Origin: Candidatus Obscuribacter sp.
GTDB lineage: Bacteria > Cyanobacteriota > Vampirovibrionia > Obscuribacterales > Obscuribacteraceae
Direction: 5' to 3'
Length of the DNA: 32,408 nt
Assembly: GCA_016712465.1 (NCBI GenBank)
Contig: JADJQZ010000005.1
Span: 1 to 32,408, forward strand
The notes beneath the pieces were generated by a model that was not told where the DNA came from, made no database searches, and saw nothing but the letters and a program-made list of their open reading frames with translations. Shown in pieces: positions 15,582 to 23,955 of the stretch. A program made the translations under genes and the position numbers. How positions within the stretch are numbered: position 1 is the first letter of the stretch; every line of letters begins with the position of its first letter.

Positions 15582-15613
15582 GTCTATCAAGGCTAGCGCT
15601 AGCCTTGATAGAC
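15582..15613. repeat. Perfect 32-bp palindrome downstream of kfrA
   Basis: GTCTATCAAGGCTAGC followed at once by its exact reverse complement GCTAGCCTTGATAGAC, with no loop. It lies 29 bases after the kfrA stop and is not followed by a T run, so it is a poor intrinsic terminator. It could be a KfrA operator, a bidirectional terminator, or a recombination or replication site. The second copy (31819-31850) has one mismatch in a noisy region. Confidence 0.7.
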
Positions 15614-15895
15614 TCAATTGCGCTTGTTAACAGCTGTAAATGGCTGAATTGCGGTCGCTTTAGGCTTTTCTTTATAAACAGATATTTGCAGATCCTGATT
15701 CTAGCCCTATAGATGAGTGAGCTTTCAGTAGCTACTCGTTCAATTTACTTATCAGGCAAAATCTCAAAAGAGCCACCAGGCTAATAAAACTAAGGATAAC
15801 TCTAGTCGGCTGTGCCGATTCGGGGTATTTCTGCTTGCTTTGGAATTGAGACTGGTAGTCAAACCAACCGATCAACCTCAAGAAGAGGAATCAAA
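15614..15895. other. 280 bp region upstream of the secreted zincin gene
   Basis: Non-coding. It holds an imperfect hairpin (GAGTGAGCT / AGCTACTC at ~15715-15748), a small perfect hairpin TCGGCTGTGCCGA (~15807) and the leader of the cargo gene with ribosome-binding site AGAAGAGGA. I find no convincing -35/-10 pair. The frame of the cargo gene is open back to 15812, but no start there has a better context than ATG 15896. Confidence 0.5.
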
Positions 15896-18550
15896 ATGAA
15901 CAAACGAAAAACACAGCTAGCATTAGTCTTGGCGCCTCTTGCCTTGGCTTTCTTTGCTTTCTCGCAACCAGCTTTAGCTGCTGACTACACCGGTAACTGT
16001 GCCAATGTTCCAGCTAGCGTTAGCGGTAACGTAGATATCACTGAGTCAGGAGCTTGCAATATTACCCATCCAGTCGCTGCAACTGGTCGTATCAAAATCA
16101 CTGCCGGTTCTACCATTAGCACGCAAGATCTTAGCTCTTTCGCCGAGGTGGATCTTCAGGCACCAGCTTCAAGCGATATCACCGTGACTGGTGCCATCAC
16201 TACAGATTCCGGCTTTGTGAATCTCTTTGGCAAGAACATTACTGTGACCGGAACAATAAACCCTGTGAATCTGGGCAATATTTTGATCCGTGCGCAGTCT
16301 AATCTAGTCACTGGTCAGATCATTGGTGCTCCTGGCTCGAATATTGATCTGAAGGCCAATCAAGCCGGAGCAGCAAACACCCTTTTCACTATTGGGGGCT
16401 CCGGTAATTCTAATGGTGTGAATGGCACTATTACGGCTAAACCAGCAGGGTATGATCCATATTTTGCTCCGGCTATTGTCCATGTCGTGAATGGTATCGC
16501 TAACTCTACTGGTGGAATAACTCTCACCAGTGCTTCAAGTATCATCACTACGCCACAGCCTGGTTCTAGGGCCGCATACGTCTTCCTCAACGCTAGGAAT
16601 GGAACTCTGACAATTCCAGCAGGTACATTGTCTGCAAATGGTGGCACTTCGGACGGAGCAGGTCTTATTGCCCTGATGGCAAAAACTATTGCTTTTGGTA
16701 CAAACGCTACCGTCACAGCAGCGCAATCAAGCACAGCTGCTGGAACCCTACATGGAGTTTTGATTTCGGCTGAGAAGGTGACCTATCAAGGAACCGGTGG
16801 CTTGAATCTTATCGGCAGTGGTAATGGGGCCGATGCCTTCAGTACTGGTTATGTCCAGGTTTACCCGCAAGGCGTTGTCACGATCAGTGATACTGAAACA
16901 CCGTTTAATCTGGTGATTTCCGCCGTGATTGGGAGCAATCAGGCTGGTAATGTGACTTTTCAAGGGACAGGCACAGCTCCTCTGAATATCACCGCTGATG
17001 GTAACGATACACGCATTGCATTTACTGGAACGACTTTGACCTTTACCGGCGGAGCCGTAAAGATGCAAGCCAGGGGAGCAACTAATCACAAGATTAGACT
17101 ACAGAATCCTGGAACGCTGACTGGCGCTAACGTCGGACTGAATTTCAGTGGCACTGGAGCCGTCACTCTTGATGTTTTGGGTGTTGCTGGCGCAGGTGGA
17201 GACATTGAACTCTTCTTGGATAAAGCCACCTTCAATAAAACCACCTATACCTTTACCGCAAATGGACCAACTGCATCTAACGGAAATGGAGGAACTGTTT
17301 ATGTTGGCAGCCAGCTCCTAACGTTAAGTCCGACCGCAAAATTCACCATTACTGCAAATGCATCTAGTTTTGGTACTGGTGACGCCATCGCAAGTGATCC
17401 GTCAACTGGAGATCCTAAAGCAATTCGATTCTATCCAGGAGCTGTCCCTCTAAACATTGGTACAGCTTCAGGCCTTGGACAGATCTCTTTCTCTGCAAAA
17501 GGGGGGCAGAGCGGTGGTAAAGGTGGCACTATCCTGATCTCTTCCGATCCTGTGACTGTCAAAACAGCAAATGCTATCAATGCATCCGCTGTTGGCGGAA
17601 ATGGCGACGGAGGTGAGGTAGTCATTTATTCCTATGTTCAGAGCTTGGATCCAGCTGCCAGAATTAGTGCCATAGGGAAAGGCACTGGTAAAGGTGGCAA
17701 AGTCACATTCAACTATGCGAATGGCACAGATACCCTTGATCTCAATACCATTGTAAAAGTCGGTGGAGGTAACACTCTGACTTCAGCTGGTGGGTTGGAC
17801 GGGCGAATGGTCCATAACGGTATTTCTTGTCAGCAATTTCGTGTTGGAACTAGCTGGCCGAAATCCTATTGGAACTGTGCACATCCGGATGCTCCCACCA
17901 CAGCAGAAAGCACTCTTAGGGATGCAACAGTATTACTTCCTTCTACCTTTAAGACAGCCTTAAATGGGACATATCTCTATGTCTTTACCAAAGCTGCAGA
18001 CTACAACAGTTTCTTCAAACCAGCAACTACGCTCGGTATTGAAGCCCAAGGATTTTCCACTTCTTCCAAGAAGCGAGCTGTTGTATTTGGACAAAAAGGA
18101 GCTGGTGGTACCGATATTTCGCTATTCTTGAAAGGTGCGCTAATGCACGAACTTGGTCACCTTCTAAATGCTGTCAATGGTAATCCCCAAGGCACAGCTG
18201 GTTTTATAGCTGCCTACACAGCTGATATGAACAACATGATTGGGAATTACCCAACTCTTCCGCAGTCTCCAACGTGTATTGAAGTGTTCTTGGATAATCC
18301 ATTCTGTATTGCACGTTCCGCAGACGCAAATCCTTGGGTTACTATGCAATCGGTGTATATTGGCGCTCAGCCTGTCGATTCTGAAATGTTTGCTTTCGCT
18401 TTTCAGACTTGCTCGGGTTACTCAATCTACGATTTGCCACTCGACAACGTTCAGTTCACAAACCGGTATGACAATGCAGCTCCCGGTCTGGGCTATATGG
18501 CGAATGTGAATATCTGGATGAATACGTATTGGCCTGGTGGTTGCCATTAG
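15896..18550 (+). CDS. Secreted beta-strand repeat protein with C-terminal zincin (HELGH) domain
   Basis: The only intact copy, 884 residues from ATG 15896, chosen because AGAAGAGGA precedes it and the protein then starts with a signal peptide (MNKRKTQ, hydrophobic LALVLAPLALAFFAFSQP, cleavage after ALA). Residues ~30-680 are a Gly/Thr/Asn/Ser-rich series of short beta strands (ITVTGAITTDSGFVNLFGKN and similar) expected to form a right-handed beta-helix like haemagglutinin or adhesin passengers. Residues ~700-884 are different: GALMHELGHLLNAVNG has H751, E752 and H755 of an HExxH zinc site, and DSEMFAFAF supplies E830, a candidate third ligand as in gluzincin-like toxin peptidases. Several cysteines (CIEVF, FCIA, TCSGY, GGCH) suggest extracellular disulfides. 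No membrane anchor or autotransporter barrel is present. Ile is ATT/ATC, unlike the plasmid backbone. I infer a secreted matrix or host-interacting protease; the substrate is unknown. Confidence 0.8.
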   Translation: MNKRKTQLALVLAPLALAFFAFSQPALAADYTGNCANVPASVSGNVDITESGACNITHPVAATGRIKITAGSTISTQDLSSFAEVDLQAPASSDITVTGAITTDSGFVNLFGKNITVTGTINPVNLGNILIRAQSNLVTGQIIGAPGSNIDLKANQAGAANTLFTIGGSGNSNGVNGTITAKPAGYDPYFAPAIVHVVNGIANSTGGITLTSASSIITTPQPGSRAAYVFLNARNGTLTIPAGTLSANGGTSDGAGLIALMAKTIAFGTNATVTAAQSSTAAGTLHGVLISAEKVTYQGTGGLNLIGSGNGADAFSTGYVQVYPQGVVTISDTETPFNLVISAVIGSNQAGNVTFQGTGTAPLNITADGNDTRIAFTGTTLTFTGGAVKMQARGATNHKIRLQNPGTLTGANVGLNFSGTGAVTLDVLGVAGAGGDIELFLDKATFNKTTYTFTANGPTASNGNGGTVYVGSQLLTLSPTAKFTITANASSFGTGDAIASDPSTGDPKAIRFYPGAVPLNIGTASGLGQISFSAKGGQSGGKGGTILISSDPVTVKTANAINASAVGGNGDGGEVVIYSYVQSLDPAARISAIGKGTGKGGKVTFNYANGTDTLDLNTIVKVGGGNTLTSAGGLDGRMVHNGISCQQFRVGTSWPKSYWNCAHPDAPTTAESTLRDATVLLPSTFKTALNGTYLYVFTKAADYNSFFKPATTLGIEAQGFSTSSKKRAVVFGQKGAGGTDISLFLKGALMHELGHLLNAVNGNPQGTAGFIAAYTADMNNMIGNYPTLPQSPTCIEVFLDNPFCIARSADANPWVTMQSVYIGAQPVDSEMFAFAFQTCSGYSIYDLPLDNVQFTNRYDNAAPGLGYMANVNIWMNTYWPGGCH

Positions 18551-18596
18551 AAGCCTGACTTTCCGCTCTTCTAACCCTCAGTCCTTCTAAGTTTTA

Positions 18597-18627
18597 CCGG
18601 GGAGAAATTATTCCGATTTCTCCTCGG
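18597..18627. terminator. Hairpin between convergent cargo genes, likely bidirectional terminator
   Basis: CCGGGGAGAAAT and ATTTCTCCTCGG pair at 11 of 12 positions around TATTCCG. It lies 46 bases after the zincin stop and overlaps the last codons of the opposite-strand gene. There are short T-rich flanks on both sides (GTTTTA upstream) but no long U tract. Confidence 0.5.
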
Positions 18628-19084
18628 TTCTATCCAAAGTCTGCCAATTTTGAGAGTCTATACGGGGACCGCGGATGCGATAACTTATCAATTCATCACC
18701 CCGAAAGCGAACGTCAATCCAATAAGGGTTTCGAATCTTTTCTACTCTATCAAATGCGTACTCGCCCCAGAGTTTGAAAGATTCACCTTCCTTGTGGTTG
18801 GCACCCCAAATTGTTTCAAGTTCTTCCCTCTTTGCCTTGCTAAGGTTGCTGAAGTAGCCCTCACCATTTTTGTTCACGAAGAACATGGAATAGCCTGTCG
18901 GACGCGCATTTCCAAGGTCATTGAAGAACAGTCGAACTTTTGGTTTGTTTGGAAAATCAGTGCTTGCGGACAATCCGCACTCATGGGTGTCGGGATTAGG
19001 CGATGCGGACTTTGATTCTGGAACAAATCCACAAAGTAGAAGTGCTAGAGCTAATGGATTGAATCTCGCCAACAAATGTTTCAT
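18608..19084 (-). CDS. Small secreted protein of unknown function
   Basis: 158 residues. The N-terminus MKHLLARFNPLALALLLCGF followed by VPESKSAS is a Sec signal peptide; Cys18 lies inside the hydrophobic core without a clear lipobox, so a soluble secreted or periplasmic protein is more likely than a lipoprotein. The mature part (~130 residues) is mixed alpha/beta with many aromatic and charged residues (VRLFFNDLGNARPTGYSMFF, NPYWIDVRFRGDELISYRI). A GGGGG run lies before the ATG. It converges on the zincin gene with a shared hairpin and the two travel together, so it may act with or against the protease, for example as an inhibitor; that is speculation. No family recognised. Its other copy (2272-2730) is corrupted. 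Confidence 0.65.
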   Translation of the reverse strand: MKHLLARFNPLALALLLCGFVPESKSASPNPDTHECGLSASTDFPNKPKVRLFFNDLGNARPTGYSMFFVNKNGEGYFSNLSKAKREELETIWGANHKEGESFKLWGEYAFDRVEKIRNPYWIDVRFRGDELISYRIRGPRIDSQNWQTLDRTEEKSE

Positions 19085-19795
19085 TCGAATGTCCCCCGAT
19101 TACAGCTCTACAAAATTCTTTCAATAACGATTGCTGTTGACCATGATATCAGCATGTCACTTCACATCTACTTATTGATGGCAATTGTTGATAATGCTCT
19201 GTCTGCTAGCCCCTCAAGTCTCTTTAGGTCGTTTTTTTTTGCTTTATTATTCAAAATAGTAAATTGCAATATCTGTTAACGCTTGATTGGTAACTGCTCG
19301 CTAAGAATGCTGGATTCCGGAAACTTTAGTGTGCGCGTAAGTTTATAGTTTTGCAGTGATGTTAACGCTATCTATTATTGATTATCCGATAACCTGGCAG
19401 CGTTATTGAATTTGTGGTAAATCCAGTTAACACTAGAGAGATAGTCAATTCCGTATTAAATATCGCAGAAGTCAGAAAGCCGAGCGGATAAGTAGAGTCG
19501 CCTAAAACTCAAACAGAGTTAGCTGTTAACGAAATGTGCGGCGCGTACTAAATGACAGTTAGCCGGAAGAGCCGCAGATCGGTAAAGTCGTAAACAGCCC
19601 AATATTGTTATAATACGAAGGACGGTCTATCCCTTGCAGCGGGAGAGACGTAAGGCAAGATGAAGCCATCCGCTCTGGCGAGCAAGGATGGCAGATAAGC
19701 GCTGTGAACGCGCCGGTAAAGAAATGAAAAAGATAGTAAAACATCCACTCAAAAGAGTAAGATGGTAGATATAGCTAAGTGTAGGTGCCGGTAAG
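19085..19795. other. Second copy of the non-coding candidate oriT/control region
   Basis: Essentially identical to 2780-3441. GTTAAC sites lie at 19275, 19361, 19426 and 19525, and the extended -10 element TGTTATAAT at 19606-19614. The perfect agreement shows that the GTTAAC cluster and promoter are real sequence. Confidence 0.5.
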
Positions 19796-20208
19796 ATGGT
19801 GGAAGCAAAAAAGAGCAGATTTAAGCCAACAGTAGAAACGAAGCTGGCCGAGAAGATTTCAACCGAGTGGAAGCCATGGCGAAGGCGGAAGGAGTGACAA
19901 AGTCGGAGCTGGTGAGGACGGCATTGCTGTGGTACCTGGACCACAAAGAAGAGATAGCGGCAAAACCAAGAGAGTCGGAGACGGTTCAGGCGATAAAGGA
20001 AATGACGAACCGGGTCTGCGCCATGCTGGCCCGGCAGGGGGGCCTGGTGGGGACGTTGTATGAGCTGACGTGGATGAGCCTGCCAAATGAGGAGGCTAGG
20101 AGACAGTTCCAGGCGGCCAATTCGACGGCGAAGCAGAAGATGAGGACGAGGCTGGAAAAGGACGAGAAAGAGCTGGCGGAGAAGCTTAGCGGAGTGGTGA
20201 AGGGCTAG
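19796..20208 (+). CDS. Second copy of the MobC-like ribbon-helix-helix gene (frameshifted)
   Basis: Same gene as 3442-3855, but one C is missing from CTGGCCCGAG near 19848, so the first 20 codons are out of frame with the rest. The remaining frame (from GTG 19870) is identical to the intact copy. I treat this as a consensus error. Confidence 0.75.
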
Positions 20209-21745
20209 TGATAGTCATAAAGCACAAGTACATAGCAGCGAGAGGGAAGGGCGGCATAGGGAAAGTGGCGGCCATCGGCAAGACAATAGCGCACATGAAA
20301 TACATACAGAACCGGCCGGGAGAGGACAAGGAAAGAGGAAAAGGCGGCGGGAGATGTTCAATGACTCCGAGGACCGGCTATCCGCGAAAGAAATGAGGAA
20401 GGCAATAAGGGAGCTCGGGAACGCCAAGGTAATAGCGCACAAGCTGACACTGGCGCCGGAAGTGGCACCGGAGGACAAGAAAGCCTTTACCAGAGACGTG
20501 ATGAAGAACTTGAGCAGGTCGAAAGGATTAGACCTGGACTGGTTTGCGGTGGAGCATAACAACACGGACCATCATCATGTGCATGTGGTGATACTGGGGA
20601 AAGACAGGAACGGGAGCGAGGTAAGCCTGAGCCTCAAGGACATAGAGAAGGCAAAGGAATACGGGGATAGATACCTGGAGAAGAACCACCCGAGGGAGTT
20701 TGAGAAGGCAAGAGAAGCTAGAGAAGAGAAGGAAAAGGAGAGGCTGGAGTTAAGGAAGCAGGAGTGGAAAGAGAGAAACCGAGAGGGATTAGAGCTGCCA
20801 TGGATGAAGAGGGGAGTAATCCGAGAGCAGTTAGAGCCATACAAAGAGTGGCGAGCGAAGAAGGACAAAGAGAAGGAAGAGAGGGCGCCCCGAGGTGATC
20901 AGGCGGAGCGCCCGTATCATAATGACAGGATAGAAGCGGCCGGTCGAGAGTGGTCGAGGAGTAATACGTTGGGGGAACTGCAGGAGCTGAACCAGCACCT
21001 GTGGGACAACTATGGCGACCGGATAGGGAAGGAAGACTATCGGAAGCTGACCGGGTGGATAAGGGACAAGGAAAGAGCCAGGAGCGAAGACCGAGAGGAC
21101 CAGGGCGGCAAGCAAGGCAAAGAGCAAGTAGAGAAAGACTTCTTTGAGCACAACGGCAAGAAATACGGCAAAGAAGACAGCTATGAAAAGCTCTCAGGGT
21201 TGGCTAAGGAACTGAGAGAGAAGAAGGACAGGCTGCCGGTAGATGACTACAACAATCTGAGGAACTGGATAGAGGACCGAGACCGAGCGAGGTTTGCCGG
21301 TGCGATAGAGAAGGGCGTAGAGCAAGCCAGAAACAAGATGGAGCGGAACAAATCAGGACGAGACCTGAAGGCGGCTGAAGGGCCAAGGGTATTGGACCCG
21401 ATGCAAGACGCGATGATGAGGAACCCGGTGGTCGGAGTATTCATGCAGGTGGCGTCGATAGCGAACACGGTAGTGGGGATGATAAAGCTGACGGAGAACA
21501 AAGACCACCTGAAAGAGAACAGAGAGGACCTGGAAAAGGCAAAGCTGGACCTGGACAAAGAGCCGGATGCGCAAACGAAGGAGCAGCACGAAAGGAAAGA
21601 GGAAAGGCGGTCGAACTTAGGTAAGGCGATAGAGAGGAATGAGGCGGCGCAGAAGGAGCGGGAGCGCCAAGCAAAGGAGAAGAAAGAGAGAGACGAGAGG
21701 GAAAAGAGGGACCGGGACAACTTCGAAAGAGGCGGCTGGTATTAG
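20208..21745 (+). CDS. Second copy of the HUH relaxase (frameshifted near 20345)
   Basis: Same gene as 3855-5391. One base is lost at GGCCGG near 20345, separating the first ~46 codons from a clean 463-codon frame (20354-21745) that contains the HHHVH metal site and the entire C-terminus. This copy supplies the correct sequence where the first copy is broken (21190 and 21383). Leu/Pro differs once (ENH-L/P-REF). Confidence 0.82.
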
Positions 21746-21759
21746 GGTTGGGGTGATAG

Positions 21760-22206
21760 ATGAAGACAGATGTAATAGGGGTAAGGCTGCCGGTGGAGCA
21801 GGTGGCAAAGCTGCAAAAAATGGCAAACAGCCGAGGCATGAAGGTGTCCGACCTGGTAAGGGAGATGGTGAAAGTAGGGATAGAGGGAGCGGAAGCCAGC
21901 TCGGATCTAACAGTGCAGCTACTGGCCAGCATGAAGCAGTTGGAAGAGAATCTGGAAGGAGGGCAGACGTGGCTAGCGGATGTGGTGATAACACAAATGA
22001 AGGCAGTGGCGGCGGCCAGGTACCTGGCGCAGATAGCGGCGGACAATACAGACGAGGTAATAAGCTACCTGGCGAACCAGAAGCCCCTGGACGCGGCCAC
22101 GAAGGAGCAATGGCGGAAGAAGAGAGAGGAAGAACAAGCGAGGCAGGGGCAGCAGTGGATAGATAAGGCTCTAGAAATAGCAAGTCGTGATCCTGCGCAG
22201 CCCTGA
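21760..22206 (+). CDS. Second copy of the 148-residue ribbon-helix-helix gene
   Basis: Identical in protein sequence to 5406-5852 and intact. Confidence 0.8.
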   Translation: MKTDVIGVRLPVEQVAKLQKMANSRGMKVSDLVREMVKVGIEGAEASSDLTVQLLASMKQLEENLEGGQTWLADVVITQMKAVAAARYLAQIAADNTDEVISYLANQKPLDAATKEQWRKKREEEQARQGQQWIDKALEIASRDPAQP

Positions 22207-22318
22207 AGCTGTTGGACTGGAGCTTCTTTCTTGCTCCTTGCCGTCGTGCGGTTCCCCAAAGATATCTTTTACAGAATGCTGTCTGAAGTATATAATTCAA
22301 GCTACAGGAGGACTTTCA

Positions 22319-22521
22319 ATGGCAACTGTCATTAATCCGTCAAAAGAAGAACTACACAATCTTTCCAACGAAGAGGCTGCGGCTTACTTTGACGAGATGG
22401 TTCGCCAATTTTTGGGAGTCTCAGCCACGGAATTTCTTAAGGACCGCAAGAAGTTTGAAAGTAATCCTCACTTTCCTAGCATTGAGTTCTTGATCCCTTA
22501 GTCGATGACTCCGAAGAATAG
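22319..22521 (+). CDS. Second copy of the 67-residue protein (frameshifted at the end)
   Basis: Same as 5964-6167, with the same AGGAGG site. A C missing from the CCCC run at ~22497 ends the frame at 22501, six codons early. Confidence 0.6.
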
Positions 22522-23060
22522 GGATGCGGCATTAGTTGAATACCAGCGGCAGATCGGCAAGGTCTTAAATTGTGTTGCTAACTGTTGGGTTTATGCTTAC
22601 CCATCCCGTAAGGCTGGGCAATACATGCTCATAGCTGCCCCCTGCTGATGCAGAAAAGACAGATAAGGCAAGTGAATACTTCCTCCGTGTCAAGAGGGGC
22701 AAAGAAGTGCTCTTTTTCAGGGGGTATCAATTCTTCGAGGTCTTCGACGATGACTCGTTCCGTATTTCGACGCTCAAGTATTATTATTCAATTTGGCCCA
22801 AGCAAAGTGAGCTCCTAATTGATTTTCACTACCATGAACGCAAAGCCGATTTGTATAAAGGGCATTTGCACATTCCACCAAAACCAGGTGTTGCGCCTGT
22901 TCACTTCTTAATCAATAAGCATATACCGACTGCCAGAATTCCAATAGAAGACGTGGTGCGCTTTATGATTACGGAAGTCGGTGTCACTCCGCGTACTGAT
23001 GCCTGGCAAAGTACACTCAATGAAACCGAGGCTATATTCTCAGCTAATCGGACTAAGTGA
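22505..23060 (+). CDS. Second copy of the 183-residue protein (frameshifted)
   Basis: Same as 6151-6702. An extra C at ~22640 breaks the frame, and the C-terminal 117 codons are open from 22707. At 22795-22800 it reads ATTTGGCCCAAG where the first copy reads ATTTCCAAG, so residues Ile-Trp-Pro-Lys replace Ile-Ser-Lys. Which is right is open; the difference sits on a GGCC. Confidence 0.6.
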
Positions 23061-23218
23061 TCCGGTCCGTCCGTCTTGTGAAGAGTACACACTACCAGAG
23101 GTTTACTAGTTGTTCCTTCCGAAGATTTTGAGGGGCGGCAACGATTCGCGTAAAAATGGGGCCATTTTCTTCTTTGAAAGCCACTTCCGCGCCCAATACT
23201 TCAAGCTCTCGGGATTCC

Positions 23219-23793
23219 TTACTTGGAGTTAAGCAAAAGGCGGCGCACTGACGTTCTGCTTATCGATAACTGCCGAGCAATTTCGGCTTTCGAAACCCCC
23301 TGGGCAAATAGTTTTCGCACCTTGGTGGCATATTTGGTGACTGATGCGGGTCGCCCATGACGTTTCCCTCGCTTTCTGGCATAGGCAATTCCGGCTTTAA
23401 CTCGTTCTCTTAAGAGTTCCCTTTCAAAATTGGCAAAGACTGTCAGCAAACCGGCACGGCTCGCCCCACTGGGGAGCTCAGATCAACAGCTCTGTCAGCG
23501 ACACAAAAAATTACATCAAGGTCTGTCAGTTCTTTCATGGTCATGAACAGGTCATGAATAGACCGGCCCAAGCGATCCAACTTCCAGACCAGAACCACGT
23601 CAATTTCCCGTCTTCGCGCAGCATCCATCACCTGTTCGCGCTTTTTGCGCTCTTTGACTCCAGAACCAATGTCCTCAACTTCTAGGGCGACCTTCCAGTT
23701 GCGTGCTCGAACATACTTGCGCAGGGCCTTTAGCTGCATAGGTAGGGTTCTCTGCTCGTTTGTCGAAACTCTTGCGTATATACCGACACGCAT
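23219..23793 (-). CDS. tnpR: Second copy of the serine resolvase TnpR
   Basis: Better than the first copy: 23443-23793 reads cleanly from MRVGIYARVSTNEQ through DVVLVWKLDRLGRSIHDLFM to SSPVGRA. The frame then shifts at GTGCCGG (expected GTGGCCGG, giving VAGLLTVFANFE) and continues in 23219-23449 to the HTH and stop. Confidence 0.88.
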
Positions 23794-23955
23794 TTATGCA
23801 TATCTCCAGGGTGGCTAAAAACCCCATTAAAGCTGTCTTCGAAAAGACTGAAATTTGGCGGGTCTAATTTTGCCAAAATGTCATGGACATAAACTTTAGT
23901 TTTTGTCCGCCCCTCCCTATAACCATATACCCCGGGGAAGCAAACAGTGCCCAGT

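Larger units (their letters stand above)
1..16344. repeat. First pass of the ~16.35 kb unit
   Basis: Position 1 matches position 16345, and the sequence then runs in parallel with the second half at an offset of about 16344-16364. Bases 1 to ~2770 are heavily corrupted (about one difference per 11 bases against 16345-19120). From ~2780 onward agreement is nearly perfect. I read this as a low-coverage contig end of an over-circularised plasmid assembly. Confidence 0.93.
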
